A stretch of DNA of 15,298 nt from JBEEMU01 sp043778315 (GCA_043778315.1 JAYWGJ010000373.1:1-15298); one strand, 5' to 3'; positions 1 through 7,719 are shown, numbered from the stretch's first letter. Program-made: numbers and translations. The notes: generated by a model not told the origin, from the letters alone.

Positions 1-45
1 GGGCTCATAACCCGAAGGTCGCAAGTTCGAGTCTTGCCCCTGCAT
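1..45 (+). tRNA. tRNA-Met (anticodon CAT), 3' part, probably initiator
   Basis: The window opens inside the anticodon stem-loop: GGG, loop CTCATAA, CCC, so the anticodon is CAT. A T-arm follows (stem GCAAG/CTTGC around loop TTCGAGT, 21-37) and then the acceptor 3' strand CCCTGCA (38-44). Three consecutive G:C pairs in the anticodon stem are the classic mark of initiator tRNA, and the sequence from GGGCTCATAACCCGA to GGTCG follows the bacterial fMet pattern. CCA is not encoded. The unpaired base at 45 would be T, which is unusual for an initiator, so elongator Met is not excluded. The 5' half (acceptor 5' strand and D-arm) lies outside the window. Confidence 0.85.
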
Positions 46-68
46 CAAATAGTATTTATTACAATCAT

Positions 69-108
69 AGTCGCTTAAATTGGTCAAACAATTTAAGCGG
101 CTTTTTTT
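69..108 (+). terminator. Intrinsic terminator after tRNA-Met
   Basis: A perfect 10-bp stem (CGCTTAAATT at 72-81 with AATTTAAGCG at 90-99) can be extended by about three pairs including one G:T. The loop is 8 nt (82-89) and a run of seven T follows (102-108). It lies about 25 nt past the tRNA end and should separate tRNA transcription from the antiporter gene. Confidence 0.85.
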
Positions 109-152
109 GTCACAAATATTTATTGAATACCTATTTAAAATCATAAATATTT

Positions 153-2285
153 ATGCCGCGCAACTCGCTCATTTACTTAGTTATAGTCGGTTTGCTCGGG
201 CTATGTTTGTGGCTTTTGCTGCAACATGGGCAGTATTTGGAAGTGGGGAGCTATACGCCGTTGGCAAAGGTAGCGATAAAAAATGTCACAATTTGGGAAG
301 ATATAGTAGAAAATCTCCATCACCCGTTAGCTATTTTGTTGCTACAAATTATCATTATAATTTTTGTGGCGCGTATGTTAGGTTGGTTGATGGCGTATAT
401 CGGTCAGCCAACGGTTATCGGTGAAATAGCGGCTGGTATTATACTCGGCCCTTCTTTATTGGGTTGGCTTGCGCCCGATTTTTCAGCCTTCGCTTTTCCT
501 GTCAAATCGTTGGTTAATTTACAATTTTTAAGCCATATTGGTCTGATATTGTTTATGTTTATTATTGGTATGGAATTAGACCTGCGCACCGTGCGGCGAA
601 GTGCAAAAGATGCCGTTTTAATCAGTCACATCGGTATTATTTTTCCTTATTTTTTGGGTGTAAGTTTAGCATACTATTTATACCAAGATTTCGCACCCGC
701 ACACGTCCCGTTCCTGCATTTTTCGCTATTTATGGGTATATCGATGAGTATCACCGCGTTTCCCGTGTTAGCGCGCATCGTACAAGAGCGCGGCTTGACG
801 CGCACACCCTTAGGCAACTTAATTATCGCTTGCGCCGCCATAGACGATGTCACAGCTTGGTGCATTTTGGCTGCTGTTATCGCCTTAGTCAAAGCGGGTT
901 CACCGAGCGGCGCGCTGCTCACTATCGGGCTTTCGGTGGTGTATGTAGTAGCGATGCTGTGGGTATTGCGTCCATTTTTGGAGCGTGTGGCTAACCGCTA
1001 TTTCTCCTTGGAAACGCTAAGTAAACCGATTATAGCCATGATATTTTTAATGCTGATGCTGTCGTCATTTATCACAGAAGTCATTGGCATTCACGCACTT
1101 ATAGGCGCGTTTTTGGCTGGTGTGATTATGCCGTCGCAGGTACAGTTTCGGCATATTATTAGCAATAAAATAGAAGATGTTGCGTTAGTATTATTACTCC
1201 CTTTATTTTTTGTAGTGACAGGTTTGCGCACCGAAATCGGCTTGCTCAATACTACGCATTTGTGGCTAATGTGCGGTTTTATCATCTTAACTGCCGTCAC
1301 AGGAAAGTTTGGAGCTGCGGCATTGGTAGCGCGTATTACGGGAAAAAATTGGCTCGATTCGTTTGCTATCGGCGCGCTGATGAACACACGCGGCTTGATG
1401 GAATTAGTGGTGCTTAATATCGGCTACGACCTCGGCGTTTTGTCGCCTACTATTTTTGCGATGATGGTGATTATGGCGTTAGTCACTACTTTTATGACGG
1501 GTCCAGCCTTAGATATTATCGCTTATTTTCGCAAAAAAATACGACTGCGTGAGCAAGCCGAAATGGATAAAAAAAGTTATAAAGTACTCATTTCGTTTGG
1601 TTTACCCAAAGCGGGTGCGCGTATTTTGCAGTTGATACACGAGTTGCGGCTCACCGATGGTGAGCAAACGCAGTTTCACGCGTTGCACCTCACGCCCTCT
1701 GCCGATATTTCGATGAAAGACGCAGAATTATTTGAGAAAAAAGGCTTCGCGCCGATATTGGCGACAGCAAAAACAAACAGAATAGCACTACAAACCTACT
1801 ATCGTCCGACCAATAATTTGAACACCGAAATCATCAGATTTGCGAACGCGAACGCTTATGATTTGATGTTTGTGGGTAGCTCGCGACCCTTGTTTTCTAA
1901 TAGCGAAACGGGCGGCGCGGTGCAAGAATTTATAGAAGCAGTGCAATGTCCCGTTGGCATTTTGATTGATAAAAACTTTGATGCGATACAACGTATCCTA
2001 TTGATAATCAATGTAAAGGAAGATATTTTATTAGTAGAATACCTTAATAATTTTATTAAAAAAGAAGGCGCAAATCTGATTGTTTTTGACCCGAATAGTT
2101 GGCTTAACGCCGACGAAAATCCACAAATTAGCCGCCTCGAACTGCCCGACGACAGCCTCACTAGTTTACAAATAGCCGACTACGACCTCTTGCTCACGAG
2201 CCGCGAAGGTTGGGAAGGCATCAAGGCACAACATCAAACCCGCGTAGCTGGCTCGAACACCTCTATATTAATTATTAGAAAATGA
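153..2285 (+). CDS. Cation:proton antiporter, CPA2 family (CHX-like), with C-terminal USP-like region
   Basis: This is an integral inner-membrane monovalent cation (Na+ or K+)/H+ antiporter of 710 residues. After an N-terminal hydrophobic helix (about 6-23), the exchanger domain spans about 58-460 and has many hydrophobic helices. Family hallmarks are GQPTVIGEIAAGIILGPSLL near 84-103, IGMELD (138-143), SITAFPVLARI (199-209) and the paired aspartates D231-D232 in AAIDDVTAW, the expected ion/proton site. The wording resembles plant/fungal CHX/KHA1 proteins more than KefB. A basic linker (FRKKIRLRE) leads to a cytosolic tail of about 235 residues with two beta-alpha segments (KVLISFGLP, RILLIINV), suggesting degenerate tandem universal-stress-protein domains. 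There is no TrkA-N/RCK motif. The ATG at 153 has no visible RBS, as is normal for Bacteroidota. Ion specificity cannot be told from sequence. Confidence 0.92.
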   Translation: MPRNSLIYLVIVGLLGLCLWLLLQHGQYLEVGSYTPLAKVAIKNVTIWEDIVENLHHPLAILLLQIIIIIFVARMLGWLMAYIGQPTVIGEIAAGIILGPSLLGWLAPDFSAFAFPVKSLVNLQFLSHIGLILFMFIIGMELDLRTVRRSAKDAVLISHIGIIFPYFLGVSLAYYLYQDFAPAHVPFLHFSLFMGISMSITAFPVLARIVQERGLTRTPLGNLIIACAAIDDVTAWCILAAVIALVKAGSPSGALLTIGLSVVYVVAMLWVLRPFLERVANRYFSLETLSKPIIAMIFLMLMLSSFITEVIGIHALIGAFLAGVIMPSQVQFRHIISNKIEDVALVLLLPLFFVVTGLRTEIGLLNTTHLWLMCGFIILTAVTGKFGAAALVARITGKNWLDSFAIGALMNTRGLMELVVLNIGYDLGVLSPTIFAMMVIMALVTTFMTGPALDIIAYFRKKIRLREQAEMDKKSYKVLISFGLPKAGARILQLIHELRLTDGEQTQFHALHLTPSADISMKDAELFEKKGFAPILATAKTNRIALQTYYRPTNNLNTEIIRFANANAYDLMFVGSSRPLFSNSETGGAVQEFIEAVQCPVGILIDKNFDAIQRILLIINVKEDILLVEYLNNFIKKEGANLIVFDPNSWLNADENPQISRLELPDDSLTSLQIADYDLLLTSREGWEGIKAQHQTRVAGSNTSILIIRK

Positions 2286-2350
2286 AAAAAATAAATTAAT
2301 TTTACATCGAGTAACAGCAATAAATGTATTGAAATTATAAAAAATAAAAT

Positions 2351-3235
2351 ATGATATTTTCCATGACAGGGTACGGACGTGCCGCCTTGCAGTACGACGA
2401 CAAAACCGTTGTGGTGGAGTTGCGCGCCGTGAATAGCAAGCAGTTAGACCTCAAAATAAAGCTGCCGAACCGCTACAAAAATCGCGAAATGGATTTGCGC
2501 CGCATGGTCGGCGACCGCCTCGAGCGCGGCAGAATAGAGATGAGTTTGGAGCTAAACAACCCGAACACGAGCGAACAACACGCCATCAATCACGACCTAT
2601 TTGCGGTGTATGTGAACGAACTCAACAGTCTTTGCATACAGCACAAAATACCGCAGCAGGAACTGCTCCGCAGCGTACTGATGATGCCAAATATTTTTGA
2701 GGCGAGCAGCGAAAACGCGGACGATGAAGAGTGGAACGCCGTAATGCAAGGCGGCGTAGAAGCGGCGTTAGTCGCTTTCAATCAGTTCAGACAAGACGAA
2801 GGTGCGGTTTTATTGCAAGATTTTCATTTGCGTAATAACTTGCTAATCAATTATTTAGATGCGATAGCACCGCTCGAACCCGAACGTATAGTGAAGCTAC
2901 GCACGCGCTTAGAAACGAACCTACAAAACTGGCTCGGCGGCACAGGCAAATTGGACGAAAATCGCTTGGAGCAAGAGCTAATTTTTTATATCGAAAAAAT
3001 AGATATTACCGAAGAAAAAACGCGCCTGCGCCAACATTGCGCCTATTTCACACAAGAACTCAACGACCTCAACTCTACCTCAAAAGGTAGAAAACTAAAC
3101 TTCATTACGCAAGAAATGGGACGCGAAATAAACACGATTGGCTCGAAAGCGAATCACGCCGAAATGCAGCGTTATGTGGTGATGATGAAAGACGAACTCG
3201 AGAAAATAAAGGAACAGATTAATAATATTTTATAA
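2351..3235 (+). CDS. yicC: YicC family endoribonuclease
   Basis: The 294-residue protein opens with the family signature MIFSMTGYGRA and the early ELRAVNSKQLDLKIKLP block (YicC-like N-terminal domain, about 1-155). It ends with the DUF1732-type C-terminus: KLNFITQEMGREINTIGSKA, then MMKDELEKIKEQINNIL. Length and ends match the family, so it is intact. E. coli YicC is described as an endoribonuclease involved in RNA decay, and the cytosolic assignment follows the family. It lies 65 bp after the antiporter gene with no terminator visible between them. In many Bacteroidota yicC is followed by gmk and nadD. Here nadD is the second gene downstream and gmk is absent. Confidence 0.93.
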   Translation: MIFSMTGYGRAALQYDDKTVVVELRAVNSKQLDLKIKLPNRYKNREMDLRRMVGDRLERGRIEMSLELNNPNTSEQHAINHDLFAVYVNELNSLCIQHKIPQQELLRSVLMMPNIFEASSENADDEEWNAVMQGGVEAALVAFNQFRQDEGAVLLQDFHLRNNLLINYLDAIAPLEPERIVKLRTRLETNLQNWLGGTGKLDENRLEQELIFYIEKIDITEEKTRLRQHCAYFTQELNDLNSTSKGRKLNFITQEMGREINTIGSKANHAEMQRYVVMMKDELEKIKEQINNIL

Positions 3236-3297
3236 TAATATTCTTTTAATATAACTATGTAAATAATTGATTATCATTATATTATAATAATAAAATC

Positions 3298-3873
3298 ATG
3301 CAAAAACTATTTTCCTTACTACTTTTTTCCTTATCTGCTATTTGCGCTACGGCTCAGGTGGATTTTGGCGAATTTCAGTTCGAAAAAGGCTATGTAGTGA
3401 CCAATAAAGGCGACACGCTACGCGGCAAAATCAAGTACGCCCGTGCCTACGAACTCTCGCAACGCTGCACGTTCATCAAAGACGGCGACGAGACGAACGA
3501 ACATATCCGCTATCAACCATTCACTATCAAGACTTTTTGTGTCAAAAACGAAATATACGAGTCCAAAATATACGACTATTCGCCCGACCGCCCCGACGGT
3601 TTCGGCGTGTTTATGCACCGCATAGAAAACGGAGAGTGCAAAATGTACGAGTATTGGAACTCCGATAAAGAGCGCGGATTTACGCAAGTTTTCTTAGAAA
3701 AAAAAGGTAAAATGATGGAAGAAGTCGGCTTTTTTATGTTTAAAAAACAAATGATGAGTTATTTTTCCGATTATCCGCAGCTACAAGCCAAAATAGGCAG
3801 AAACGCCTTCAAACGCTCCGAAGTACAGCGTATTGTACAAGAATACAACAGTTTTAAAGCACGAAAAGTGTAG
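3298..3873 (+). CDS. Small exported protein of unknown function
   Basis: The 191-residue protein has a clear Sec signal peptide (MQKLFSLLLFSLSAICATAQ, likely cleavage after residue 19 or 20). The mature part begins VDFGEFQFEKGYVVTNKGDTLRGKIKYA. The GYVVTNKGDTLRGKI block looks like a recurring motif in exported Bacteroidota proteins that I cannot name. The remainder is charged and rich in Tyr, Phe and Lys, with no enzyme motif and no lipobox cysteine. It ends with a basic amphipathic stretch (NAFKRSEVQRIVQEYNSFKARK). The preceding 62 bp are almost pure AT with no recognisable promoter. It occupies the place where gmk is often found between yicC and nadD. It is probably periplasmic; the function is unknown. 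Confidence 0.8.
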   Translation: MQKLFSLLLFSLSAICATAQVDFGEFQFEKGYVVTNKGDTLRGKIKYARAYELSQRCTFIKDGDETNEHIRYQPFTIKTFCVKNEIYESKIYDYSPDRPDGFGVFMHRIENGECKMYEYWNSDKERGFTQVFLEKKGKMMEEVGFFMFKKQMMSYFSDYPQLQAKIGRNAFKRSEVQRIVQEYNSFKARKV

Positions 3874-3882
3874 TTTTAAAAG

Positions 3883-3931
3883 CTTTTAGCTTAAAGTTTT
3901 TAGTTTTCAGCTTATCGCTTACAGTTTTTTG
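3883..3931. repeat. Degenerate 7-bp-period repeat before the 53-bp array
   Basis: Seven-base steps can be read off directly: TTTTAGC, TTAAAGT, TTTTAGT, TTTCAGC, TTATCGC, TTACAGT, TTTTTGC. The loose consensus is TTnnAGY. It begins 10 bp past the stop of the exported protein and runs into the 53-bp array, which contains the same heptamers. Confidence 0.75.
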
Positions 3932-4140
3932 CCCTCCCGCACATCAGTTTATCGCTTACAGTTCACAGTTTTTAGTCTTTATCCCTCGCGAGCATCAGTT
4001 TATCGCTTACAGTTCACAGTTTTTAGTAAAAATATCCCTCGCGAGCATCAGTTTATCGCTTACAGTTCACAGTTTTTAGTAAAAATATCCCTCGCGAGCA
4101 TCAGTTTATCGCTTACAGTTCACAGCTTACAGCTTTTTTC
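3932..4140 (+). repeat. Tandem repeat of about 53 bp, four copies, upstream of nadD
   Basis: Copies start at 3932, 3983, 4036 and 4089. The first is 51 bp and diverged (CCCTCCCGCACATC). The second and third are exactly 53 bp and nearly identical. The fourth is altered at its end, just before the nadD ATG at 4144. Each full copy starts CCCTCGCGAGCATC, including the palindrome CTCGCGAG, continues with heptamer-like TTTATCGCTTACAGTTCACAG and ends TTTTTAGTAAAAATAT. The same unit in a 63-bp form recurs at 15193-15298. The array forms the entire immediate upstream region of nadD, with only 3 bp between its end and the start codon. Confidence 0.93.
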
Positions 4141-4143
4141 AAT

Positions 4144-4749
4144 ATGCGTATTGGTTTATTTTTTGGGTCGTTCAACCCCGTTCACGTTGGTCATTTAATT
4201 ATTGCCAATTACATGGCGGAACACACCGATTTGGAGCAAATTTGGCTCGTGCTGTCGCCGCACAACCCGCTAAAAGCGAAAGCGACACTCGCCCGCGACC
4301 GCGACCGTCTCAATATGTTGCAGCTCGCCACCGAAGGCAACCGCAAATTAAAACCGTCGAGTATCGAACTAAAACTACCGCAACCCTCGTACACTATACA
4401 TACGCTTGCACACTTGCACGAGCAATTTCCACAGCATGAGTTCGCACTGATTATGGGAACAGATAATTTGGCAAACTTCCACAAATGGAAAAATTACGAG
4501 CAGATATTGGCAAATCACACCTTATATATATACACCCGACCCGACTACGAGGCAGGCGAACTCGCCACACACCCGAACGTAATTTTGCTCACAGGCGTAC
4601 CAATGATGGAAATATCTGCCACTTTTATTCGCGAAAGCATAGAAAAAGGCAAATCTATACAGTATTTAGTTCCCGAAAAGGTGAAATCTTATATAGAAGA
4701 AGCCGCTTTGTATAAAAAAACTATTAAAACATCAAAAAAAGACGACTAA
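4144..4749 (+). CDS. nadD: Nicotinate-nucleotide adenylyltransferase
   Basis: It catalyses NaMN + ATP to deamido-NAD + PPi, the shared step of de novo and nicotinate-salvage NAD synthesis, in the cytosol. The 201-residue protein is of normal length. Residues 8-17 (GSFNPVHVGH) are the nucleotidyltransferase motif with both histidines. SPHNPLK (about 38-44) fits the substrate loop, and ISATFIR (157-163) is the second nucleotide-binding signature (ISxTxIR). LIMGTDN (about 102-108) is also typical. The ATG at 4144 directly precedes MRIGLFFGSFNP, so the start is secure. A longer upstream reading frame through the repeats is not credible. Its stop overlaps the next start (TAATG). I see no standard promoter outside the repeat block. 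Confidence 0.96.
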   Translation: MRIGLFFGSFNPVHVGHLIIANYMAEHTDLEQIWLVLSPHNPLKAKATLARDRDRLNMLQLATEGNRKLKPSSIELKLPQPSYTIHTLAHLHEQFPQHEFALIMGTDNLANFHKWKNYEQILANHTLYIYTRPDYEAGELATHPNVILLTGVPMMEISATFIRESIEKGKSIQYLVPEKVKSYIEEAALYKKTIKTSKKDD

Positions 4750-6263
4750 TGTCTAAAAATACCCCCAAAAATTTTATTTTTACTAAATTTTTGCTTTGCG
4801 CAATACTTTTATTGCTCCAATATCCGCTTTTTGCCGATAATTTTGATTTTAATCCAAATGTAGCGAAAGCATATCGCGCCGCGTTGTCGCTTCGTTTAGA
4901 CGAAGCGAAAACACTCACAAACACCGAACATCGCGCTAATCGCAACAATCTCGCTGCCGATTTTATAGATAATTATGTCGATTTTTTTAGAATTTTTGTA
5001 GGCGAAAACAAAGCCGATTTTGATAGGCTTGCCGCCAACAAAGATTATAGACTCGAGCGTATAGAGTCGCTCGGCGACCCCGCGTCACCTTATTTTTTAT
5101 ACACACAGGCGCAAATTCGTTTGCAGTGGGCTATCGCCCGCATCAAATTTGAGGAGTACGTCAGTGCTGCCCTCGACATCAAAAAAGCGGCTGCTTTATT
5201 AGAAAAAAACCAAAAAAAATTCCCCGATTTCATGCCGAACAAGGCTTCGCTCGGTGTGCTGCACGCCGCGCTCGGCACTATCCCCGACAACTACAAATGG
5301 GCTGCCGACCTTGCAGGCATGAGCGGCTCGGTAGAGCAGGGCAGACGCGAGGTAGAGGAAGTGGTGCGTTATGCCAAAAAAAATGATTTTTTATTCGAGG
5401 ACGAAGTACTCGTGATGTACTCTTTTTTGCTCTTGCACGTTGGCAATCAGCAGGAGGAGGCGTGGAAATCCATTAAGTCAGCGAAGCTCAATACCACACA
5501 AAATCCGCTCGCCTGTTTTGTGCAAGCAAACGTCGCGCTCAATACAGGTCATACCGACGACGCAATAAAAATACTAGAAAAACGACCCAAATCAGCCGAT
5601 TTTCTGCCGTTTCATTACCTAGATTATATGCTCGGATTTGCCAAACTCTGCAAAGGCGACGCTGATGCCAAAGTATTTTTGGCAAGCTATGTAAGCAACT
5701 TTAAGGGCATCACTTACATCAAAGATTGCTACGAAAAACTAGCGTGGGAGTCGTTGCTCAACGGCAACACCAACGAATACCGAACCTATATGTTGCTTTG
5801 TCGCAAACAAGGAAAAGCGGTAGCCGAAGCGGACAAAAAAGCGCAGCGCGATGCCGAAACAGGCATCATGCCGAACATTATCTTGCTTCGCGCAAGGTTG
5901 TATTTTGATGGTGGATTTTATACGAAAGCAAAAACTTATTTGGAGCAATTTCCTAGCAAAACCTTCGTCACACCAAGCGACAAACTCGAATATCACTACC
6001 GCTTAGGGCGAATATGTGACAAAAGTGGCGACTTACTCACCGCTATTCAGTACTTCAAAACGACAGTGCAAGACGGCAGAACGCTACCTTATTATTACGC
6101 TTGCAACGCCGCTTTGCAACTCGGTTTAGTGTTCGAAAAACAAAAAAACTACATCGAATCGCGCAGCAACTACAACCTTTGCCTAAGCCTTTCGCCAAAA
6201 GAATACAAGGAGAGCCTACACCAAAAGGCAAAAGCAGGTTTGAGTAGAATAAAAGGAAAATAG
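4749..6263 (+). CDS. Exported TPR-repeat protein, distantly TTC39/IML2-like
   Basis: The 504-residue protein has an N-terminal signal sequence (basic MSKNTPKNFIFTK, then hydrophobic FLLCAILLLLQYPLFA, likely cleavage near residue 29). The mature protein is almost all helical pairs. C-terminal TPR units are clear around 375-500 (for example KLEYHYRLGRICDKSGDLLTAIQYFKTTV and ACNAALQLGLVFEKQKNYIESRSNYNLCLSLSP). The segment SLGVLHAALGTIPDNYKWAADLAGMSGSVEQGRREVEEV (about 168-206) recalls the glycine-rich block of eukaryotic TTC39/IML2 proteins; this resemblance is from memory and weak. The start overlaps the nadD stop by 1 bp (TAATG), implying translational coupling. It is probably a periplasmic scaffold; partners are unknown. 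A T-rich 25-bp gap separates it from the convergent CBS gene. Confidence 0.85.
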   Translation: MSKNTPKNFIFTKFLLCAILLLLQYPLFADNFDFNPNVAKAYRAALSLRLDEAKTLTNTEHRANRNNLAADFIDNYVDFFRIFVGENKADFDRLAANKDYRLERIESLGDPASPYFLYTQAQIRLQWAIARIKFEEYVSAALDIKKAAALLEKNQKKFPDFMPNKASLGVLHAALGTIPDNYKWAADLAGMSGSVEQGRREVEEVVRYAKKNDFLFEDEVLVMYSFLLLHVGNQQEEAWKSIKSAKLNTTQNPLACFVQANVALNTGHTDDAIKILEKRPKSADFLPFHYLDYMLGFAKLCKGDADAKVFLASYVSNFKGITYIKDCYEKLAWESLLNGNTNEYRTYMLLCRKQGKAVAEADKKAQRDAETGIMPNIILLRARLYFDGGFYTKAKTYLEQFPSKTFVTPSDKLEYHYRLGRICDKSGDLLTAIQYFKTTVQDGRTLPYYYACNAALQLGLVFEKQKNYIESRSNYNLCLSLSPKEYKESLHQKAKAGLSRIKGK

Positions 6264-6288
6264 GTATTTTTTTGTTGTTTTTTGTTGT

Positions 6289-6951
6289 TTAGATGTTCAA
6301 AAAGTTCATCAGCGAGTCGTAACGCTCTTTGAGCGTATCTACATAATCCGACTCCGTAAACGACGCTTTCACCACATATCCGAACCGCTCGTAAGCGTTT
6401 ACTACGCGCTCTATTTTTTTGCTATCGAGCTTCAAAGTGAGTTCGAGGAGTGTGGAATCGTTGCGCGAAGTGATGTAGCTGCTCAAAACGTGTACGTTTT
6501 CCGCTTCCGTTACTCGCGCAATTGTACTGAGCGAATAGTCGTTTTTGTGCATTTCCAACACCACAATACTCCCCGTTTCGGTCAGCGAGCCGCTTTCGGC
6601 GAAGTACGCCAATAAGCTATCCAAAGCAATAGTTCCCACAAAAATCTCTTCGCTATCCACAACGGGCAGCGCGGTCAATTTTTTGTTCACTATCATTTTA
6701 ACTACTTCATATATGTGGTCGTTTTCGTGTACAAAATGAAGCGGCAACACCAAATCTAAGGCGTTCAGCTCTGCCGAAGTAGTAGTTGCGTTGAGTATGT
6801 CCTCTTCCGAAATCACGCCCACCAACTTACCTTTTTGTACAATCGGCAAATGCGTGAGGTGCAAGTCGTGCATCCATTGCAGCGCGCGCGCCGCCGTGTC
6901 ACTCGCCTTCAAAGGCGGTATATGATTAGAAATTAAATCTCGTGCTAACAT
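6289..6951 (-). CDS. CBS-domain pair protein with C-terminal ACT-like region
   Basis: The 220-residue protein has two CBS motifs in tandem: about 1-55 (LARDLISNHIPPLKASDTAARALQWM... LPIVQKGKLVGVISEEDIL) and about 65-120 (VLPLHFVHENDHIYEVVKMIVNKKLTALPVVDSEEIFVGTIALDSLL). The half from about 128 (IVVLEMHKNDYSLSTIARVTEAENVHVLSSYITS) fits an ACT-like ligand-binding fold, giving an AcuB-like architecture. CBS pairs usually bind adenine nucleotides and regulate another protein. There is no attached enzyme or channel domain, and no obvious target lies next door. It is transcribed leftward, convergent with the TPR gene. It begins with ATG at 6951, preceded by an AT-rich leader without RBS. Confidence 0.88.
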   Translation of the reverse strand: MLARDLISNHIPPLKASDTAARALQWMHDLHLTHLPIVQKGKLVGVISEEDILNATTTSAELNALDLVLPLHFVHENDHIYEVVKMIVNKKLTALPVVDSEEIFVGTIALDSLLAYFAESGSLTETGSIVVLEMHKNDYSLSTIARVTEAENVHVLSSYITSRNDSTLLELTLKLDSKKIERVVNAYERFGYVVKASFTESDYVDTLKERYDSLMNFLNI

Positions 6952-7034
6952 TGTTTTTGTTTTTTATGGTGCTTCTTGTAGCGTATTTTATTGCAATTAT
7001 TTAATACTAAAAAGGGGCAGGCGACTTCTATTTT

Positions 7035-7358
7035 TTAGGCATAATTCTTAACTGTACTATCTATTAATGCCTCGATTTCGTCCCAAACAATTTCGCGCTC
7101 ATTTATTATTTCTAAGTTTTGAGAATAAATAGTGGTACTCCATCTTTGCAGCTTATCTAATTTCAAGTTAGGATTGTTAAAGAAACAAAATTTTAGTTTG
7201 TTCGTCGAGAGAACCAATGAAACAATGAGGTTTCCTTCTTTATGCCACATAATTTGCTTCCATTTGTCAGTAGGCTGCAGAATAGGAAACCTCGCTTTAA
7301 GTAGTTCCTCAAATTTTGCTTGTACGTCTGTTCTAAAAGCTGTGTCGGTAAGGTTCAT
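7035..7358 (-). CDS. Hypothetical protein, 107 aa
   Basis: The small cytosolic protein has no signal peptide or membrane segment. Its centre is distinctive: DKWKQIMWHKEGNLIVSLVLSTNKLKFCFFNNPNL (about 31-65). This reads as adjacent beta-strands rich in aromatic residues, with an amphipathic N-terminal helix and a C-terminal helix (EIVWDEIEALIDSTV). I do not recognise the family; a distant DUF1801 (YdhG-like) fold is possible. By eye it is more AT-rich than the neighbouring housekeeping genes, so recent acquisition is possible. It lies 83 bp upstream (in its own direction) of the CBS gene and could be co-transcribed with it. The start ATG at 7358 is the only good one. Confidence 0.72.
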   Translation of the reverse strand: MNLTDTAFRTDVQAKFEELLKARFPILQPTDKWKQIMWHKEGNLIVSLVLSTNKLKFCFFNNPNLKLDKLQRWSTTIYSQNLEIINEREIVWDEIEALIDSTVKNYA

Positions 7359-7719
7359 TTTTTAGGTTTATTTTACTTTAAGCGGTTATTTATTAAATTG
7401 GCATAAAAGTTACATTATTTACAAAAAAATATTTTATTGTATAACGAAAAAGCAAAGAAATTGTTATATTTGTTAGGATACTATTTTTGTGACATAGAAC
7501 GATGTCCATTATCCCATTTCTACTTTGCAAATATATCGTTTTGACGCTAATATTTTTATAAATGTACAAAAGCAGACGTAATATTTAATTTACACAAAAA
7601 CATAATATTTTATTTTACTATGTAAATAGTTGTAAATAAGCATTTTAGTTACTTTACTATAATATAATAATCTAATTTAGTTGTGCTTTTATTTTGTACT
7701 ATTTTTATTCCTAATAGCT
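7359..7719. other. 361-bp AT-rich intergenic region between two leftward genes
   Basis: No convincing gene is present. On the plus strand it holds two -7-like boxes (7465-7472 and 7482-7489). A short hairpin follows (GACAT at 7491-7495 with ATGTC at 7502-7506), and then a 19-codon open frame (7502-7561). On the minus strand, TATATTTG at 7528-7535 is another TAnnTTTG match pointing at the 107-aa gene. The rest, especially 7560-7719, is low-complexity AT with no clear terminator for tadA. Confidence 0.6.
7465..7489 (+). promoter_or_regulatory. Two adjacent TAnnTTTG -7-like boxes on the plus strand
   Basis: TATATTTG (7465-7472) and TATTTTTG (7482-7489) both fit the Bacteroidota primary-sigma -7 consensus. 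For the second, TTG at 7461-7463 sits 18 nt upstream, close to the usual -33 spacing. They point away from the leftward gene at 7358 and toward a stretch with no plus-strand gene before 8403. In such AT-rich DNA, chance matches are likely. Confidence 0.3.

Noticed and set aside
1..152. Integration site at the tRNA gene
   Set aside because: No integrase, phage gene or duplicated tRNA 3' end is seen. The tRNA is followed by its own terminator and an ordinary housekeeping-type gene.
3929..4198. Open frame running through the 53-bp repeats into nadD
   Set aside because: It consists of repeat translation in shifting registers (53 is not a multiple of 3) and overlaps the well-supported nadD start in another frame.
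6264..6288. Bidirectional terminator between the convergent TPR and CBS genes
   Set aside because: The gap is T-rich with TTGTTG steps but has no inverted repeat able to form a stem.
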